Below, piece after piece: positions 50,858-59,571 of a DNA stretch of 64,000 nucleotides. The position numbers and the translations under genes were made by a program. Below the pieces are notes generated by a model. It searched no databases and was not told where the DNA came from. It saw only the letters and a program-made list of their open reading frames with translations. Every line of letters starts with the position of its first letter. Within the stretch, counting starts at the first letter, position 1. Source of the stretch: Burkholderiales bacterium GJ-E10 (GTDB lineage: Bacteria; Pseudomonadota; Gammaproteobacteria; Burkholderiales; Burkholderiaceae_F); NCBI GenBank assembly GCA_000828975.1, contig AP014683.1, forward strand, positions 387,520 to 451,519, read 5' to 3'.

Positions 50858-51061
50858 ATGCCGATCCATAACGCCGTCATCGCGGCGACCTTCACCGAGA
50901 TCGCCGACCTGCTGGAGATCGAGCAGGCCAATCCGTTCCGCATCGGCGCCTACCGCAAAGCCGCGCGCATCGCCCGCGCGCGCGGGCTCAAACTCAACGA
51001 GTACGGCGTTTTCCGCGGCACGGAACGCATCGCCGGCGCGGCTGCCCGCGGAGGCGACGCC
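50858..51061 (+). pseudogene. polX: DNA polymerase X (PHP type) remnant with internal deletion
   Basis: About 68 residues remain of a bacterial PolX, a gap-filling DNA polymerase/exonuclease of about 570 residues. The first part, [20 protein letters not shown] with [15 protein letters not shown], is the N-terminal helix-hairpin-helix region. After only a few residues it jumps to [18 protein letters not shown], a segment that in full-length proteins lies several hundred residues later, ahead of the PHP domain. Palm, thumb and PHP domains are gone. The frame then runs on into archease. The call rests on recognising both PolX segments; a short unrelated protein is the alternative. Confidence 0.75.
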
Positions 51062-51352
51062 GTGAACTGGGAAACCTTTCCCCACGAGGCCGACATCGGC
51101 GTGCGCGGCACCGGCGCGACCATGGCCGAAGCCTTCGCCGGCGCGGCGACCGCCCTCACTGCCGTCGTCTGTGATCCGGCAGCCGTTGGTGCCGCCGAGA
51201 CGACGCGCATCGAGTGCACGGCGCCCGACGACGAACTGCTGCTCCTCGACTGGCTCAATGCGCTGATCTACGAGATGGCGACGCGGCGTCTGCTGTTCTC
51301 GCGCTTTGCCGTGCGCATCACGGGCCATCGCCTGCGTGCCACGGCGTGGGGT
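51062..51352 (+). pseudogene. Archease remnant, C-terminus lost
   Basis: Archease activates RtcB by speeding its guanylylation. The frame begins at GTG 51062 behind [25 protein letters not shown], then [20 protein letters not shown] and [20 protein letters not shown]. At about residue 96 of the expected 140 the homology stops. The missing part normally holds the KAxTYH segment and the C-terminal Asp-Val that completes the metal site. The nucleotides at 51343-51352 belong at the same time to the RtcB remnant in the next frame, so this end is a deletion junction and the two parts are out of frame with each other. Confidence 0.85.
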
Positions 51353-52236
51353 TCGACATTTCCTGCGGCGTGCGCACGCTGCATACCGGCCTCAAGCGCG
51401 CCGACATCGAGCGCGAAAAGGAGGCGTTGGCCGATCTCCTGTTTGCGCGCATTCCCGCCGGGATCGGCAGCACCGGCGGCCTGCGTCTCGATGCGAACGG
51501 AATGGATGCGATGCTCGAAGGCGGTGCGCGCTGGGCCGTCAAGCAAGGCTTCGGCGGTGCGGCCGACCTCGCGCGCATCGAGGAGCACGGCTGCATCGCA
51601 GGCGCCGATCCCCGCGCGGTTTCCGAGCAGGCGAAGAAGCGCCAGCGCGACGAGATGGGAACGCTCGGTTCCGGCAACCACTATCTCGAAGTCCAGGTCG
51701 TCGAAGCCATCTTCGACGCCGCCGCGGCGCGCGCCTATGGCCTGGCGCCGGACGACGTGGCGGTGAGCATCCACTGTGGCTCGCGCGGTCTCGGCCACCA
51801 GATCGGCACCGATTACCTGCGCGAGATGGTCATCGCGGCACCCGCCGCCGGCATCGACCTGCCCGACCGGGAACTCGCCTGCGCGCCGCTGAAGTCGGCC
51901 CTGGGAATACGCTATCTCGGCGCGATGCGCGCCGGCATCGACTGCGCGCTTGCCAACCGCCAGATTCTCACCCACCTTGCGCGGCAGACGTTTGCCGAGA
52001 TCTTTCGGGGCGCAACGCTGCCGTTGCTCTATGACGTCTCGCACAATACCTGCAAGGAGGAAACGCATGTCGTCGACGGACGGACGCGGCGGCTCTTCGT
52101 CCATCGCAAGGGCGCGACACGCGCTTTCGGGCCGGGACATGCCGAACTGCCGCCCGAATACGCACAGACCGGCCAGCCTGTGCTGATCGGCGGCAGCATG
52201 GGCACCGCTTCGTGGGTGCTGGCCGGCCCCGGCGAG
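51343..52236 (+). pseudogene. rtcB: RtcB RNA ligase remnant, both ends lost
   Basis: RtcB joins 2',3'-cyclic phosphate and 5'-OH RNA ends using GTP and Mn2+. The remnant starts inside the metal site, [17 protein letters not shown] (Asp and Cys ligands kept). It then continues in one open frame: [76 protein letters not shown] and GGSMGTASWVLAG. About 90 N-terminal residues and the C-terminal part are missing. The lost C-terminal part includes the segment (CHGAGR in relatives) that carries the guanylylated histidine. It therefore cannot ligate by the known mechanism. The frame remains open to 52710, antisense to the AAA+ gene. Confidence 0.88.
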
Positions 52237-52351
52237 GCGCAGCCGCCGCTCGCAGGTTCGGCTCGGTACCTGGGGCGGTGCAAGCCACATCACCGCAATC
52301 GCACGTCGATGGCGATCCCTTCTTTCGCGCCAAGATTTCCAAAGAACTATG

Positions 52352-54919
52352 CTAACGCGGTCCGGAACTGCCGATCGCCAGGGGATGAAAACCGGAGTCG
52401 GCCATGCCCGACAGGACTTCCTGGAGCGCGGCGGCGGCATCGGCGGCATTCAGGGTGTCGAGGTTCGCATCGGTCCCGTCGCTGCTGTGGGCGATGCGGT
52501 CTGCCTGCACCTCGACGGAGCGCTCGAACACGTTGCGGACGAACCGGCCGTTGTCGGTGGTCCGGCCCGCGTCGTACAGGTGCCGGAACTGGTCGCGCAG
52601 GAAGGATTGCGCGGCGGGCTCCAACACGTACTCGGAGTCGCGGCAAAAGGACTCGAAAATTCCGAGGAGTTCCTCCGGCTCGTAGTCGTCGAATTCGATG
52701 TAGTGGTTGAAGCGCGAACGCAGTCCCGGATTGCTGTCGATGAACACCCGCATCGGGTCGGTATATCCGGCAACGATGACCACGAGTCGGTCACGATAGT
52801 CCTCCATGGTCTTGAGGAGCGTATCGATGACTTCCTTGCCGAAATCGCCTTCTCCGTTGCCTTGCGCCAACGCGTACGCTTCATCGATGAAGAGGATGCC
52901 GCCGATGGCCGACTCCAGCACTTGCCGCGTCTTGATTGCCGATTGGCCGACGTATCCGGCGACCAGTCCGGCGCGATCCACCTCGATGAGATGGTTGGAG
53001 GCGGTAATTCCCAGCGTGAAATAGAGATCGGCAAGGATCCGTGCAACCATCGTCTTGCCGGTCCCGGGATTGCCGACAAACACGAGATGCTGGGAAAACC
53101 CGACCGGCGTCCGGCTTCCGGCTTCGCTACGCACGTGCTGGATGCGGACGAAGTCGCAAAGGCGGTGCACCTGCGCCTTGACCCGCTTCAGCCCGACCAG
53201 ACCGTCGAGTCGTTTCCGCGCCGCCTCGTGGCTGGCTTCGATGTCGCCATCCGCCGGCAGTGGAGCTCCCGTCGCTTTTTCGACGTCGACCGCGAGGATG
53301 GATTTCAGATCGGCGGTTGAGACCTGGGACATCCAGACCACGCGCTGGGCCTGGGCTTCGACGATCTTCTCGAACAGGTTGCGAACGTAGCGGGCATTGC
53401 CGAAGCGCTGCCGCTGCTGCCGGATCTCGCGCGCGAACAGCGCTTGCAGACCGGAGTGCGTGGTGCTGCTCAGGGTGTAGGAGGCCTGATCGCAGAAGTG
53501 GATGAGGATCTGCAGCAACTCGGCGGGGCTGTAGTCGGGGAAGCGGATGTAGCGGTTGAAACGCGACGCCAGGCCGGGGTTCGAGTTGATGAACTCCTCC
53601 ATCTCCGATACGTAGCCCGCCACGATCACCACCAGGTCGTCGCGATGGTCCTCCATCCGCTGGAGCAGCGTTTCGATCGCTTCGTGGCCGAAATCCTGTT
53701 CGCCGCCCTTGGCGAGCGAGTAGGCCTCGTCGATGAACAGGATGCCGCCGAGGGCGGATTCCACGATCTTGTGTGTCTTGACCGCCGTCTGGCCGACGTA
53801 CTCCGCAACCAGGCCTGCGCGGTCGGTCTCGACGACCTTGTCGGTCTTCGATATGCCCAGTCGGAGATAGAGGCCGGCGATGATCCGTGCGACCGAGGTC
53901 TTTCCGGTCCCGGGGTTGCCGAGGAAGACCATGTGTCGGGACGGAAAGTGGGGCACGCTGAGCCCTTGACGCGCGCGCAGACCTTGCACGTGGATGTAGC
54001 TCGCCTGGCGGAAGACCTCGTCGCGCACTGCGCGCAGCCCTACGAAGCCCGCGAATGCCGCGTCGAGGAATGCGACGATCGATTCGGCGCCGCGTATGGA
54101 AAGTCCTGCGAGCCCTGGAATCGACGGTGTCGAACCATCCCCGGTCGTCGCAGCCTGCCCGGGGGGAGTTTCCTCGCGCGGCAAGCTCCCGGTGGACTTC
54201 CTCTTTGCGCATTCCGCATACCAATGTCGCGCGGCTTCCGGGTCCTTCGTCACGCCCAGGCCGTTTTCATACATCCGACCCATGTTGTTGCAGGCTTCGG
54301 CATAGCCTTGCCCGGCGGCGAGCCGGTTCCAGTGGAGGCTTTTCTCGTAGTCGACGGCAACGCCGACCCCGCGTTCATAGGCGATGGCCAGGGCGCTCTG
54401 GGCCTCGGGTCTGCCGTGCTCGGCCGCCCGTCGATACCACTCGACAGCCTCGACCGGGTCCTTCGGTACGCCGTACCCGTTTGCCAGCGCGTAGCCAAGG
54501 TCATACTGCGCGATCGCGTCTCCGTGCCCGGCAGCCAGACGAAACCAGTGCACGGCCTGCGCTTCGTCCAGGGCGACCCCCGACCCGACGGCATGGTGAT
54601 ACCCCATCTCGCGCTGCGCGGGTGCGTCGCCGGCATCGGCGGCAAGGCGAAGACGGCGAATTCCTTCCGCAACGTCTTCCGCCACGCCGCGGCCATGCAG
54701 CAGCGCAAACGCAAGATAGCGCTGCGCCTCGACATCCCCCTGTTCGGCGGCGAGGCGGAACCAGCGGACGGCTTCCCCTTCGTCCTTGCCGACCCCTTCG
54801 CCATTGGCGTAACGCTGACCGAGCACGCGCTGCGCGATCGCATCCGGGGGACGAAAGCCCGTTCCCTGTGCCCGTTCGCGGAGTTCCAGTACCGTGAGTT
54901 TCTCGTATTGCATACCCAT
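52352..54919 (-). CDS. Sel1-repeat protein with two tandem CbxX/CfqX-type AAA+ domains
   Basis: An 855-residue cytoplasmic protein from ATG 54919 (a second ATG two codons later; an upstream GTG at 54994 is less likely). Residues 20-245 hold about six Sel1-like repeats of 36 residues (for example AQRVLGQRYANGEGVGKDEG, then WFRLAAEQGDVEAQ). A Pro/Gly/Thr linker leads to AAA+ domain 1: Walker A FLGNPGTGKTSVARI, Walker B GILFIDEAYSLA, sensor VVIVAGY, Arg finger NPGLASRFNRYIRF. Domain 2 repeats this: FVGNPGTGKTMVARI, GILFIDEAYALA, NPGLRSRFNHYIEF. Both domains look catalytically complete. The tandem CbxX architecture occurs in SpoVK- and EccA-like proteins; joined to Sel1 repeats it may be a chaperone-like remodeller with its own partner platform. 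No target is visible nearby. Confidence 0.9.
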   Translation of the reverse strand: MGMQYEKLTVLELRERAQGTGFRPPDAIAQRVLGQRYANGEGVGKDEGEAVRWFRLAAEQGDVEAQRYLAFALLHGRGVAEDVAEGIRRLRLAADAGDAPAQREMGYHHAVGSGVALDEAQAVHWFRLAAGHGDAIAQYDLGYALANGYGVPKDPVEAVEWYRRAAEHGRPEAQSALAIAYERGVGVAVDYEKSLHWNRLAAGQGYAEACNNMGRMYENGLGVTKDPEAARHWYAECAKRKSTGSLPREETPPGQAATTGDGSTPSIPGLAGLSIRGAESIVAFLDAAFAGFVGLRAVRDEVFRQASYIHVQGLRARQGLSVPHFPSRHMVFLGNPGTGKTSVARIIAGLYLRLGISKTDKVVETDRAGLVAEYVGQTAVKTHKIVESALGGILFIDEAYSLAKGGEQDFGHEAIETLLQRMEDHRDDLVVIVAGYVSEMEEFINSNPGLASRFNRYIRFPDYSPAELLQILIHFCDQASYTLSSTTHSGLQALFAREIRQQRQRFGNARYVRNLFEKIVEAQAQRVVWMSQVSTADLKSILAVDVEKATGAPLPADGDIEASHEAARKRLDGLVGLKRVKAQVHRLCDFVRIQHVRSEAGSRTPVGFSQHLVFVGNPGTGKTMVARILADLYFTLGITASNHLIEVDRAGLVAGYVGQSAIKTRQVLESAIGGILFIDEAYALAQGNGEGDFGKEVIDTLLKTMEDYRDRLVVIVAGYTDPMRVFIDSNPGLRSRFNHYIEFDDYEPEELLGIFESFCRDSEYVLEPAAQSFLRDQFRHLYDAGRTTDNGRFVRNVFERSVEVQADRIAHSSDGTDANLDTLNAADAAAALQEVLSGMADSGFHPLAIGSSGPR

Positions 54920-55272
54920 GCAACCAACGTGCACTGACTTCGGTGATCCGGTGCCGGGGCGATTGCCTTGCGTCAGCCTCCAGCCCGACGGCACGGACCC
55001 GTCCCGGATCCGCGGGAATGGCCGGATGCCGGACGACGGAAATTATCGGCGCAAAACGGACGCCGGAACCAGGAATTCCTCTTCGGCCGGGGTCGGGCAG
55101 TACGACTTCCGTCGTGGTGCGGGTTGCGTGGCGGTCGCTTTGGGCGACTTCGGCCATCCGACCGGATCGCCGGGCAACTTCCGCTGGTCCGCTCAGTCCA
55201 ACCGACAGGTCCGCCGCACGGTCGCGGTCCGCCCGGCGGTGGTGGATGGAGTCACGTTGGGAAGGTGCCGAT
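54920..55272. other. Intergenic region, no gene recognised
   Basis: About 350 bp separate the start of the Sel1-AAA+ gene from the divergent membrane-protein gene at 55273, so it should hold promoters for both. I saw no convincing -35/-10 pair, repeat or small gene. GGAAGG just before 55273 is the ribosome-binding site of the next gene. Confidence 0.6.
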
Positions 55273-55863
55273 ATGGACAAGATCGAAAGACCGTCATGGC
55301 GGGAGCGGAATCGGGTTCTGGTTGCGGTGTATCCCGACGAAGCGGCGGTGGAGTCCGTCTTGCGGCGGCTGAATCGCAAGGGCTGCCAGATGGACCTCAT
55401 CTCCGTGCTGGGAAAGAAGCATGCGATCGGGGACGACACGCTGGGGATTTACCACCTGGAGGTGGGCGACCGGATGCGGGCGTGGGGCAAGCAGGGCGCC
55501 TTTTGGGGCGGATTGTGGGGTCTGCTCGCCGGAGCGGCCGGGGTGTTCCTGATTCCGGGAGTCGGGTTGGTCCTGGCCGCGGGGCACATCGTCGAGGCCA
55601 TTGCCGGCGGCACGGCGATCGGGGCTGCGGCGATGAGCGGCTCCGCGGCCTTGTCGCAGTTGGCGGTGGCATTCCACCGCGCCGGCATTCCGGAGGAGAA
55701 GATCGAATCCCTCCACAATGCCATCACGGACGGCAAGGTTGTCCTGATGGTTCGCGGTGCCGGTTCCGAGCTTGGCCCCTTCAAGGAAGTGCTTGCGGAC
55801 GGAAAGCCGCTGCAACTGGATGAATTGCCCTATTCCCGGTTCATCGACGAAACGGCGAGGTAG
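55273..55863 (+). CDS. Stress-protein-like membrane protein (DUF1269/YflT-like)
   Basis: A 196-residue protein. An N-terminal alpha/beta part ([20 protein letters not shown], residues about 14-33) resembles the fold of general stress proteins of the YflT/DUF1269 kind. In the middle are two Gly/Ala-rich hydrophobic segments ([20 protein letters not shown] and [19 protein letters not shown]) that could form a glycine-zipper hairpin in the membrane. The C-terminal part, [20 protein letters not shown], predicts an alpha/beta tail. It ends 5 bp before fumC and is likely co-transcribed with it. Function is unknown; the family assignment is tentative. Confidence 0.65.
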   Translation: MDKIERPSWRERNRVLVAVYPDEAAVESVLRRLNRKGCQMDLISVLGKKHAIGDDTLGIYHLEVGDRMRAWGKQGAFWGGLWGLLAGAAGVFLIPGVGLVLAAGHIVEAIAGGTAIGAAAMSGSAALSQLAVAFHRAGIPEEKIESLHNAITDGKVVLMVRGAGSELGPFKEVLADGKPLQLDELPYSRFIDETAR

Positions 55864-55868
55864 CGGCC

Positions 55869-57401
55869 ATGGTCATCCCGACGCTGCGGCCCCGGGGCGT
55901 CTCGCAGGCGGTTTGCGACATGGTGGCCGAAGGAGGCCACGCCCGGGAATCCGACGTCGATCCGCCCGTGCTCATGGACGGCGGCATCCGATGGGAGCGC
56001 GATTCCTTCGGCGAGATCGAAGTGCCGGCCGATGCGCTGTGGGGCGCGCAGACCCAGCGCTCGCTGGCGCACTTTCGCATCTCCGATGAGCGGATGCCGG
56101 AGGCGCTGCTCATGGCGCTGGCGCTCGTCAAGCGCGCCTGCGCGCGCGCCAACGCCGCATTGGGCCTTCTGGATGCCGCGAAGGCCGAGGCGATCACGCG
56201 GGCGGCCGACGAGGTGCTTTCCGGAGCGCATCGCGGGATGTTCCCGCTTGTGGTGTGGCAAACCGGCTCGGGAACGCAGACCAACATGAACATGAATGAG
56301 GTTCTCGCGAATCGGGCATCGGAGTTGCTCGGCGGCGGCCGGGGCATGGACCGCCGCATTCACCCCAACGACGAAGTGAATCTCGGGCAGTCGACCAACG
56401 ACATCTTTCCGACGGCCATGCACATCGCCGCCGTGGTGCGGATCCGCGAGGATCTGATGCCGGCATTGCGCGACTTGCGGACGACTCTTGCCGAAAAGTC
56501 GGTTGCGTTTTCCGACATCGTCAAGATCGGGAGGACGCATCTGCAGGACGCGACGCCCCTGACATTGGGGCAGGAGATTTCGGGGTGGGTCGCGCAACTC
56601 GATCATGCCGACGAGGCGATCACGCGGGGTCTGGCCCCGCTTCACGGACTTGCGGTCGGCGGCACGGCGGTCGGTACCGGCATCAACACCCATCCGAAGT
56701 TCGGGCAACGGGTTTCCGAGCTCCTGGCGGAAGAGACCGGATTGCCGTTTCACTGCGCGGCGAATCGCTTCGCCGCGCTGGCGGCGCACGATCCACTGGT
56801 CGGTGCGCATGGCGCGCTCAAGACCCTCGCAGTGGCCTTGATGAAGATTGCCAACGATGTGCGTTGGCTCGCTTCCGGTCCGCGCTGCGGTCTGGGCGAA
56901 ATCCGATTGCCCGAGAATGAGCCGGGGAGTTCGATCATGCCGGGCAAGGTGAACCCGACGCAATCCGAGGCGCTGGCGATGGTCTGCTGTCAGGTGTTCG
57001 GCAACGACGTCGCGATGACGATCGCCGGTGCCTCGGGAAATTTCGAACTCAACGTGTACAAGCCGCTGCTGGCCCACGATTTTCTGCAGAGCGTCCGTCT
57101 TCTGTCGGACGCCATGGCCAGCTTCAATGCGCACTGCGCGCGCGGCATCGAGCCCGACACGGCGCGCATCGCCGATCTGGTCGGCCGTTCTCTGATGCTC
57201 GTGACGGCGCTCAGTCCGCATATCGGATACGACCGTTCCGCCATGGTGGCAAAGCTTGCGCACGCGAGCGGCGTGAGCCTCCGCGAGGCCGCTCTCGCGC
57301 TGGGATACGTTACCGCCGAGCAGTTCGACGAATGGGTGCGGCCCGAAGGAATGGTCGGGGACGCAACCGCGCGATCTCCTTGCGCGGTGCGCCGGGCTTG
57401 A
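55869..57401 (+). CDS. fumC: FumC, class II fumarate hydratase
   Basis: Iron-independent fumarase of the citric acid cycle. From ATG 55869 there are 510 residues, but the family core starts at [19 protein letters not shown], so ATG 55974 (475 residues) is nearer the usual 460-470. Catalytic segments: [40 protein letters not shown], the region [16 protein letters not shown] with the active-site His, and the signature [17 protein letters not shown] with the catalytic Ser. FumC is oxygen-stable, which fits an aerobic lifestyle. Confidence 0.94.
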   Translation: MVIPTLRPRGVSQAVCDMVAEGGHARESDVDPPVLMDGGIRWERDSFGEIEVPADALWGAQTQRSLAHFRISDERMPEALLMALALVKRACARANAALGLLDAAKAEAITRAADEVLSGAHRGMFPLVVWQTGSGTQTNMNMNEVLANRASELLGGGRGMDRRIHPNDEVNLGQSTNDIFPTAMHIAAVVRIREDLMPALRDLRTTLAEKSVAFSDIVKIGRTHLQDATPLTLGQEISGWVAQLDHADEAITRGLAPLHGLAVGGTAVGTGINTHPKFGQRVSELLAEETGLPFHCAANRFAALAAHDPLVGAHGALKTLAVALMKIANDVRWLASGPRCGLGEIRLPENEPGSSIMPGKVNPTQSEALAMVCCQVFGNDVAMTIAGASGNFELNVYKPLLAHDFLQSVRLLSDAMASFNAHCARGIEPDTARIADLVGRSLMLVTALSPHIGYDRSAMVAKLAHASGVSLREAALALGYVTAEQFDEWVRPEGMVGDATARSPCAVRRA

Positions 57402-57624
57402 TCGGAAAGCACGATCGGAAACCCGAAGGGGCGGGATCGCGGATTTGTGCTCATCCGCCCCTTCGATGCGGGATGTGCGATTCCGAATCGCAGTCGATCG
57501 CCGGTGCAGAGGGCGTCCTTTTCGAGTGAGTCGGTGACGACAGGATTTGTGGATTCTTATTTTGAGTTGGCGTATAAGTGTGAATGTGTTTCCGATGCAT
57601 TTTGGAAATGCAGGAGGTGTTCAA

Positions 57625-57996
57625 ATGAAGACGATTCGAATCACTACAGCCGTGATCTCGGTCTTCGCGCCGTTTCTCATGGTTGGTTTTCTGCTCTGGA
57701 AAATGCCGAACGCGCTGTATCACATCACCGAGGGACTCGACTGGACCTGGCCCGCCATGCTTGGGCTCATGATGGTCTTCCTTTACTATGTGATGGCCGT
57801 GTATATGAAGGAAGAAGAGGAAATCAAGGCCGAGTTCGAAAGCCTTGATCGGGACCACGACGGCTATATCAGCCGCGACGATGCGGCCGGTTGGAAACGC
57901 CTGGCGCTTGCGTTCGATCGGTTCGATAGCGACCATGACGGAAGGATGTCGAGCGCGGAGTTCGATGAATTCGAACATTCGCTGGCTCGGTCCTAG
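57625..57996 (+). CDS. Membrane protein with two EF-hand motifs
   Basis: A 123-residue protein of unknown role. ATG 57625 is preceded by a near-perfect AGGAGGT. There are two transmembrane helices: residues 8-25 (AVISVFAPFLMVGFLLW) and 43-61 (PAMLGLMMVFLYYVMAVYM). An acidic linker (KEEEEIKAEF) leads to a pair of canonical calcium-binding loops: DRDHDGYISRDD (75-86) and DSDHDGRMSSAE (101-112). All coordinating positions 1, 3, 5, 7 and 9 have suitable residues. The domain should sit in the cytoplasm if both ends are inside. A 38-residue membrane peptide follows 117 bp later. Confidence 0.82.
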   Translation: MKTIRITTAVISVFAPFLMVGFLLWKMPNALYHITEGLDWTWPAMLGLMMVFLYYVMAVYMKEEEEIKAEFESLDRDHDGYISRDDAAGWKRLALAFDRFDSDHDGRMSSAEFDEFEHSLARS

Positions 57997-58113
57997 TGCC
58001 CTTAGGCATATCCGCATGCGCCGTTGAGCCGCCGCCGCGTCCTGACCCGGCATGGTTCCCGCGGACGCAGGATCACCGGATGTCTGTGACGCACTTACTT
58101 CGGGAGACAGATC

Positions 58114-58230
58114 ATGAATACGAACTGGTGGCTGGGAATTTTCATTCTGATTACCTTCGTCGTTCCGATCGTGGCCATTTTCGGCGACGACGTCACGTGG
58201 GCGCGGGGCGAGAAGAAGGCGCAGCAGTAA
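58114..58230 (+). CDS. Small membrane peptide, 38 residues
   Basis: Reading frame MNTNWWLGIFILITFVV to KKAQQ, 38 residues, too short for usual gene callers. GGGAGA lies 11 bases upstream as a ribosome-binding site. Residues 5-23 form one hydrophobic helix (WWLGIFILITFVVPIVAIF), followed by a charged tail (DDVTWARGEKKAQQ). It looks like the small single-helix subunits that stabilise membrane complexes. It follows the EF-hand gene and precedes rsuA. Conservation would be needed to be sure it is a gene. Confidence 0.6.
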   Translation: MNTNWWLGIFILITFVVPIVAIFGDDVTWARGEKKAQQ

Positions 58231-58305
58231 GGTGGTCGGGAAAGGCGCAGCCGATGCCGGCCGAAAGCTTTACGTGTTGCGGGCATCGCGGCCCCGGGGG
58301 GCGCG

Positions 58306-59022
58306 ATGCGGCGGATGACCCTGGACCGCCTTCTGCAATCCCAGGGATTTGGAACCCGCAGGCATTGTCAGCAGCTGGTTGCCGATGGCCATGTCGCCAT
58401 CGGCGGCGCGGCGGTGCGGGATCCGCGGATGGAGCTCGATCCGACCGGCATCGAGTTCACGGTGTTCGACGAACCCTGGGTCTATCGTGAACAGCTGTAC
58501 CTGGCGCTGAACAAGCCCGCCGGATATGAATGTTCGCGCCGCCCCAGCCACCATCCCGGCGTGCTGAGCCTGCTCCCCGAGCCGATGCGCGTGCGCGGCG
58601 TGCAGCCGGTCGGACGGCTGGACCATGACACCACGGGCCTGCTGCTGCTGTCCGACGATGGCCGCTTCATCCATGCCCAGTCGTCACCCAAGCGCAAGGT
58701 GCCCAAGCACTATGTGGCGAGCACCCATGATCCGGTCACGCCCGAACTCGTTGCGGCCATGCGAGCCGGGGTGCAGCTCCATGACGAACCCGCGCCACTG
58801 GCGGCGGTGCAATGCGAGGCCTTGGGGCCGAACCGGATCGCCATGACGCTGGAGCAGGGCAAGTATCACCAGGTGAAACGCATGCTGGCCGCCGCCGGCA
58901 ACCACTGCACGGCGCTGCAGCGCGTCGCTATCGGCGAGCTGCGCCTGGATGCCCTCGCGCTGCCGGAAGGCGGCTGGTGCCATCTGGGCGAATCCGAACT
59001 CGGACTGCTGTCCGGCGACTGA
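58306..59022 (+). CDS. rsuA: RsuA-type 16S rRNA pseudouridine synthase
   Basis: A 238-residue pseudouridine synthase. The N-terminal S4 domain (TLDRLLQSQGFGTRRHCQQL) is followed by LALNKPAGYECSRR and the catalytic loop VGRLDHDTTGLLLLSDDG, whose Asp is the nucleophile. The C-terminal LEQGKYHQVKRMLAAAGN is the family's third motif. RsuA modifies U516 of 16S rRNA; RluE/RluF-like enzymes share these motifs, so the exact site is family-level. Confidence 0.9.
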   Translation: MRRMTLDRLLQSQGFGTRRHCQQLVADGHVAIGGAAVRDPRMELDPTGIEFTVFDEPWVYREQLYLALNKPAGYECSRRPSHHPGVLSLLPEPMRVRGVQPVGRLDHDTTGLLLLSDDGRFIHAQSSPKRKVPKHYVASTHDPVTPELVAAMRAGVQLHDEPAPLAAVQCEALGPNRIAMTLEQGKYHQVKRMLAAAGNHCTALQRVAIGELRLDALALPEGGWCHLGESELGLLSGD

Positions 59023-59089
59023 TGCGTTCCGACCGGGGACCTGACGCAGCAGGGTCCCGGCGGGCGGTCTTGTCCGCAGCGTTGTCCTG

Positions 59090-59455
59090 TTATTTCGGTA
59101 CGGTTTGGGCGCGCGTGCGGTGGTGGGCGGCCAGCGCATCGTACTTGGCCGCCATTTCGTCGTACTGCTTGGCGATGCTCTGCATCAGCGGAACCTGCGA
59201 CTCGTCCTCCGGCTTCCCGCTTTCCTCATAGTCCTGCGCCATTTCCCGATGCAGTTCGGCCCACTTCCGCGCCTCCCGGGCCTTCGCCTCGTAGAAGGAA
59301 GTCAGCGCACGATGGTCGGCCTTGGTGTGCGCCGTTCGGATCGTGTGCCGTACCTGCTGGATCGTCATCTGCGAGGTCTCGGCATTGCCGGGAACCGTCG
59401 CCGCCAGGAACAAACCAAGCGCGAACGTACCTGCCAATGCAACGTTTCTGCTCAT
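59090..59455 (-). CDS. Small exported helical protein
   Basis: A 121-residue protein of unknown function. A signal peptide (NVALAGTFALGLFLAATVPG, cleavage likely near NAE) is followed by an almost fully helical mature part rich in Ala, Glu, Lys and His: HTKADHRALTSFYEAKAREA, then KWAELHREMAQDYEESGK and AKQYDEMAAKYDALAAHHR. It contains no cysteine after the signal. The pattern of short YxxxAxxA helices recalls exported proteins of this size found across betaproteobacteria. It converges on rsuA. Confidence 0.72.
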   Translation of the reverse strand: MSRNVALAGTFALGLFLAATVPGNAETSQMTIQQVRHTIRTAHTKADHRALTSFYEAKAREARKWAELHREMAQDYEESGKPEDESQVPLMQSIAKQYDEMAAKYDALAAHHRTRAQTVPK

Positions 59456-59571
59456 CTTTTCTCCGACCTGGGAAGGGATTGCGGGAGTGGCGTGCGCCAC
59501 GCGCCCAAAATCTACCAGACTCGCCCGCCGATGTGCGCCCTGCTGCGACAGGGAGGATCGACCTGCTCGGA

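Noticed and set aside
50579-51766. A single 395-codon frame covering PolX remnant, archease and beyond
   Set aside because: The pieces belong to different families and the part after 51352 is out of frame with RtcB; it is a chance continuation over deletion joints, not a designed fusion protein.
57541-57600. Promoter with TTGTGG and TATAAG before the EF-hand gene
   Set aside because: The spacing between the two boxes is about 20 bp, too wide for a confident sigma-70 promoter.
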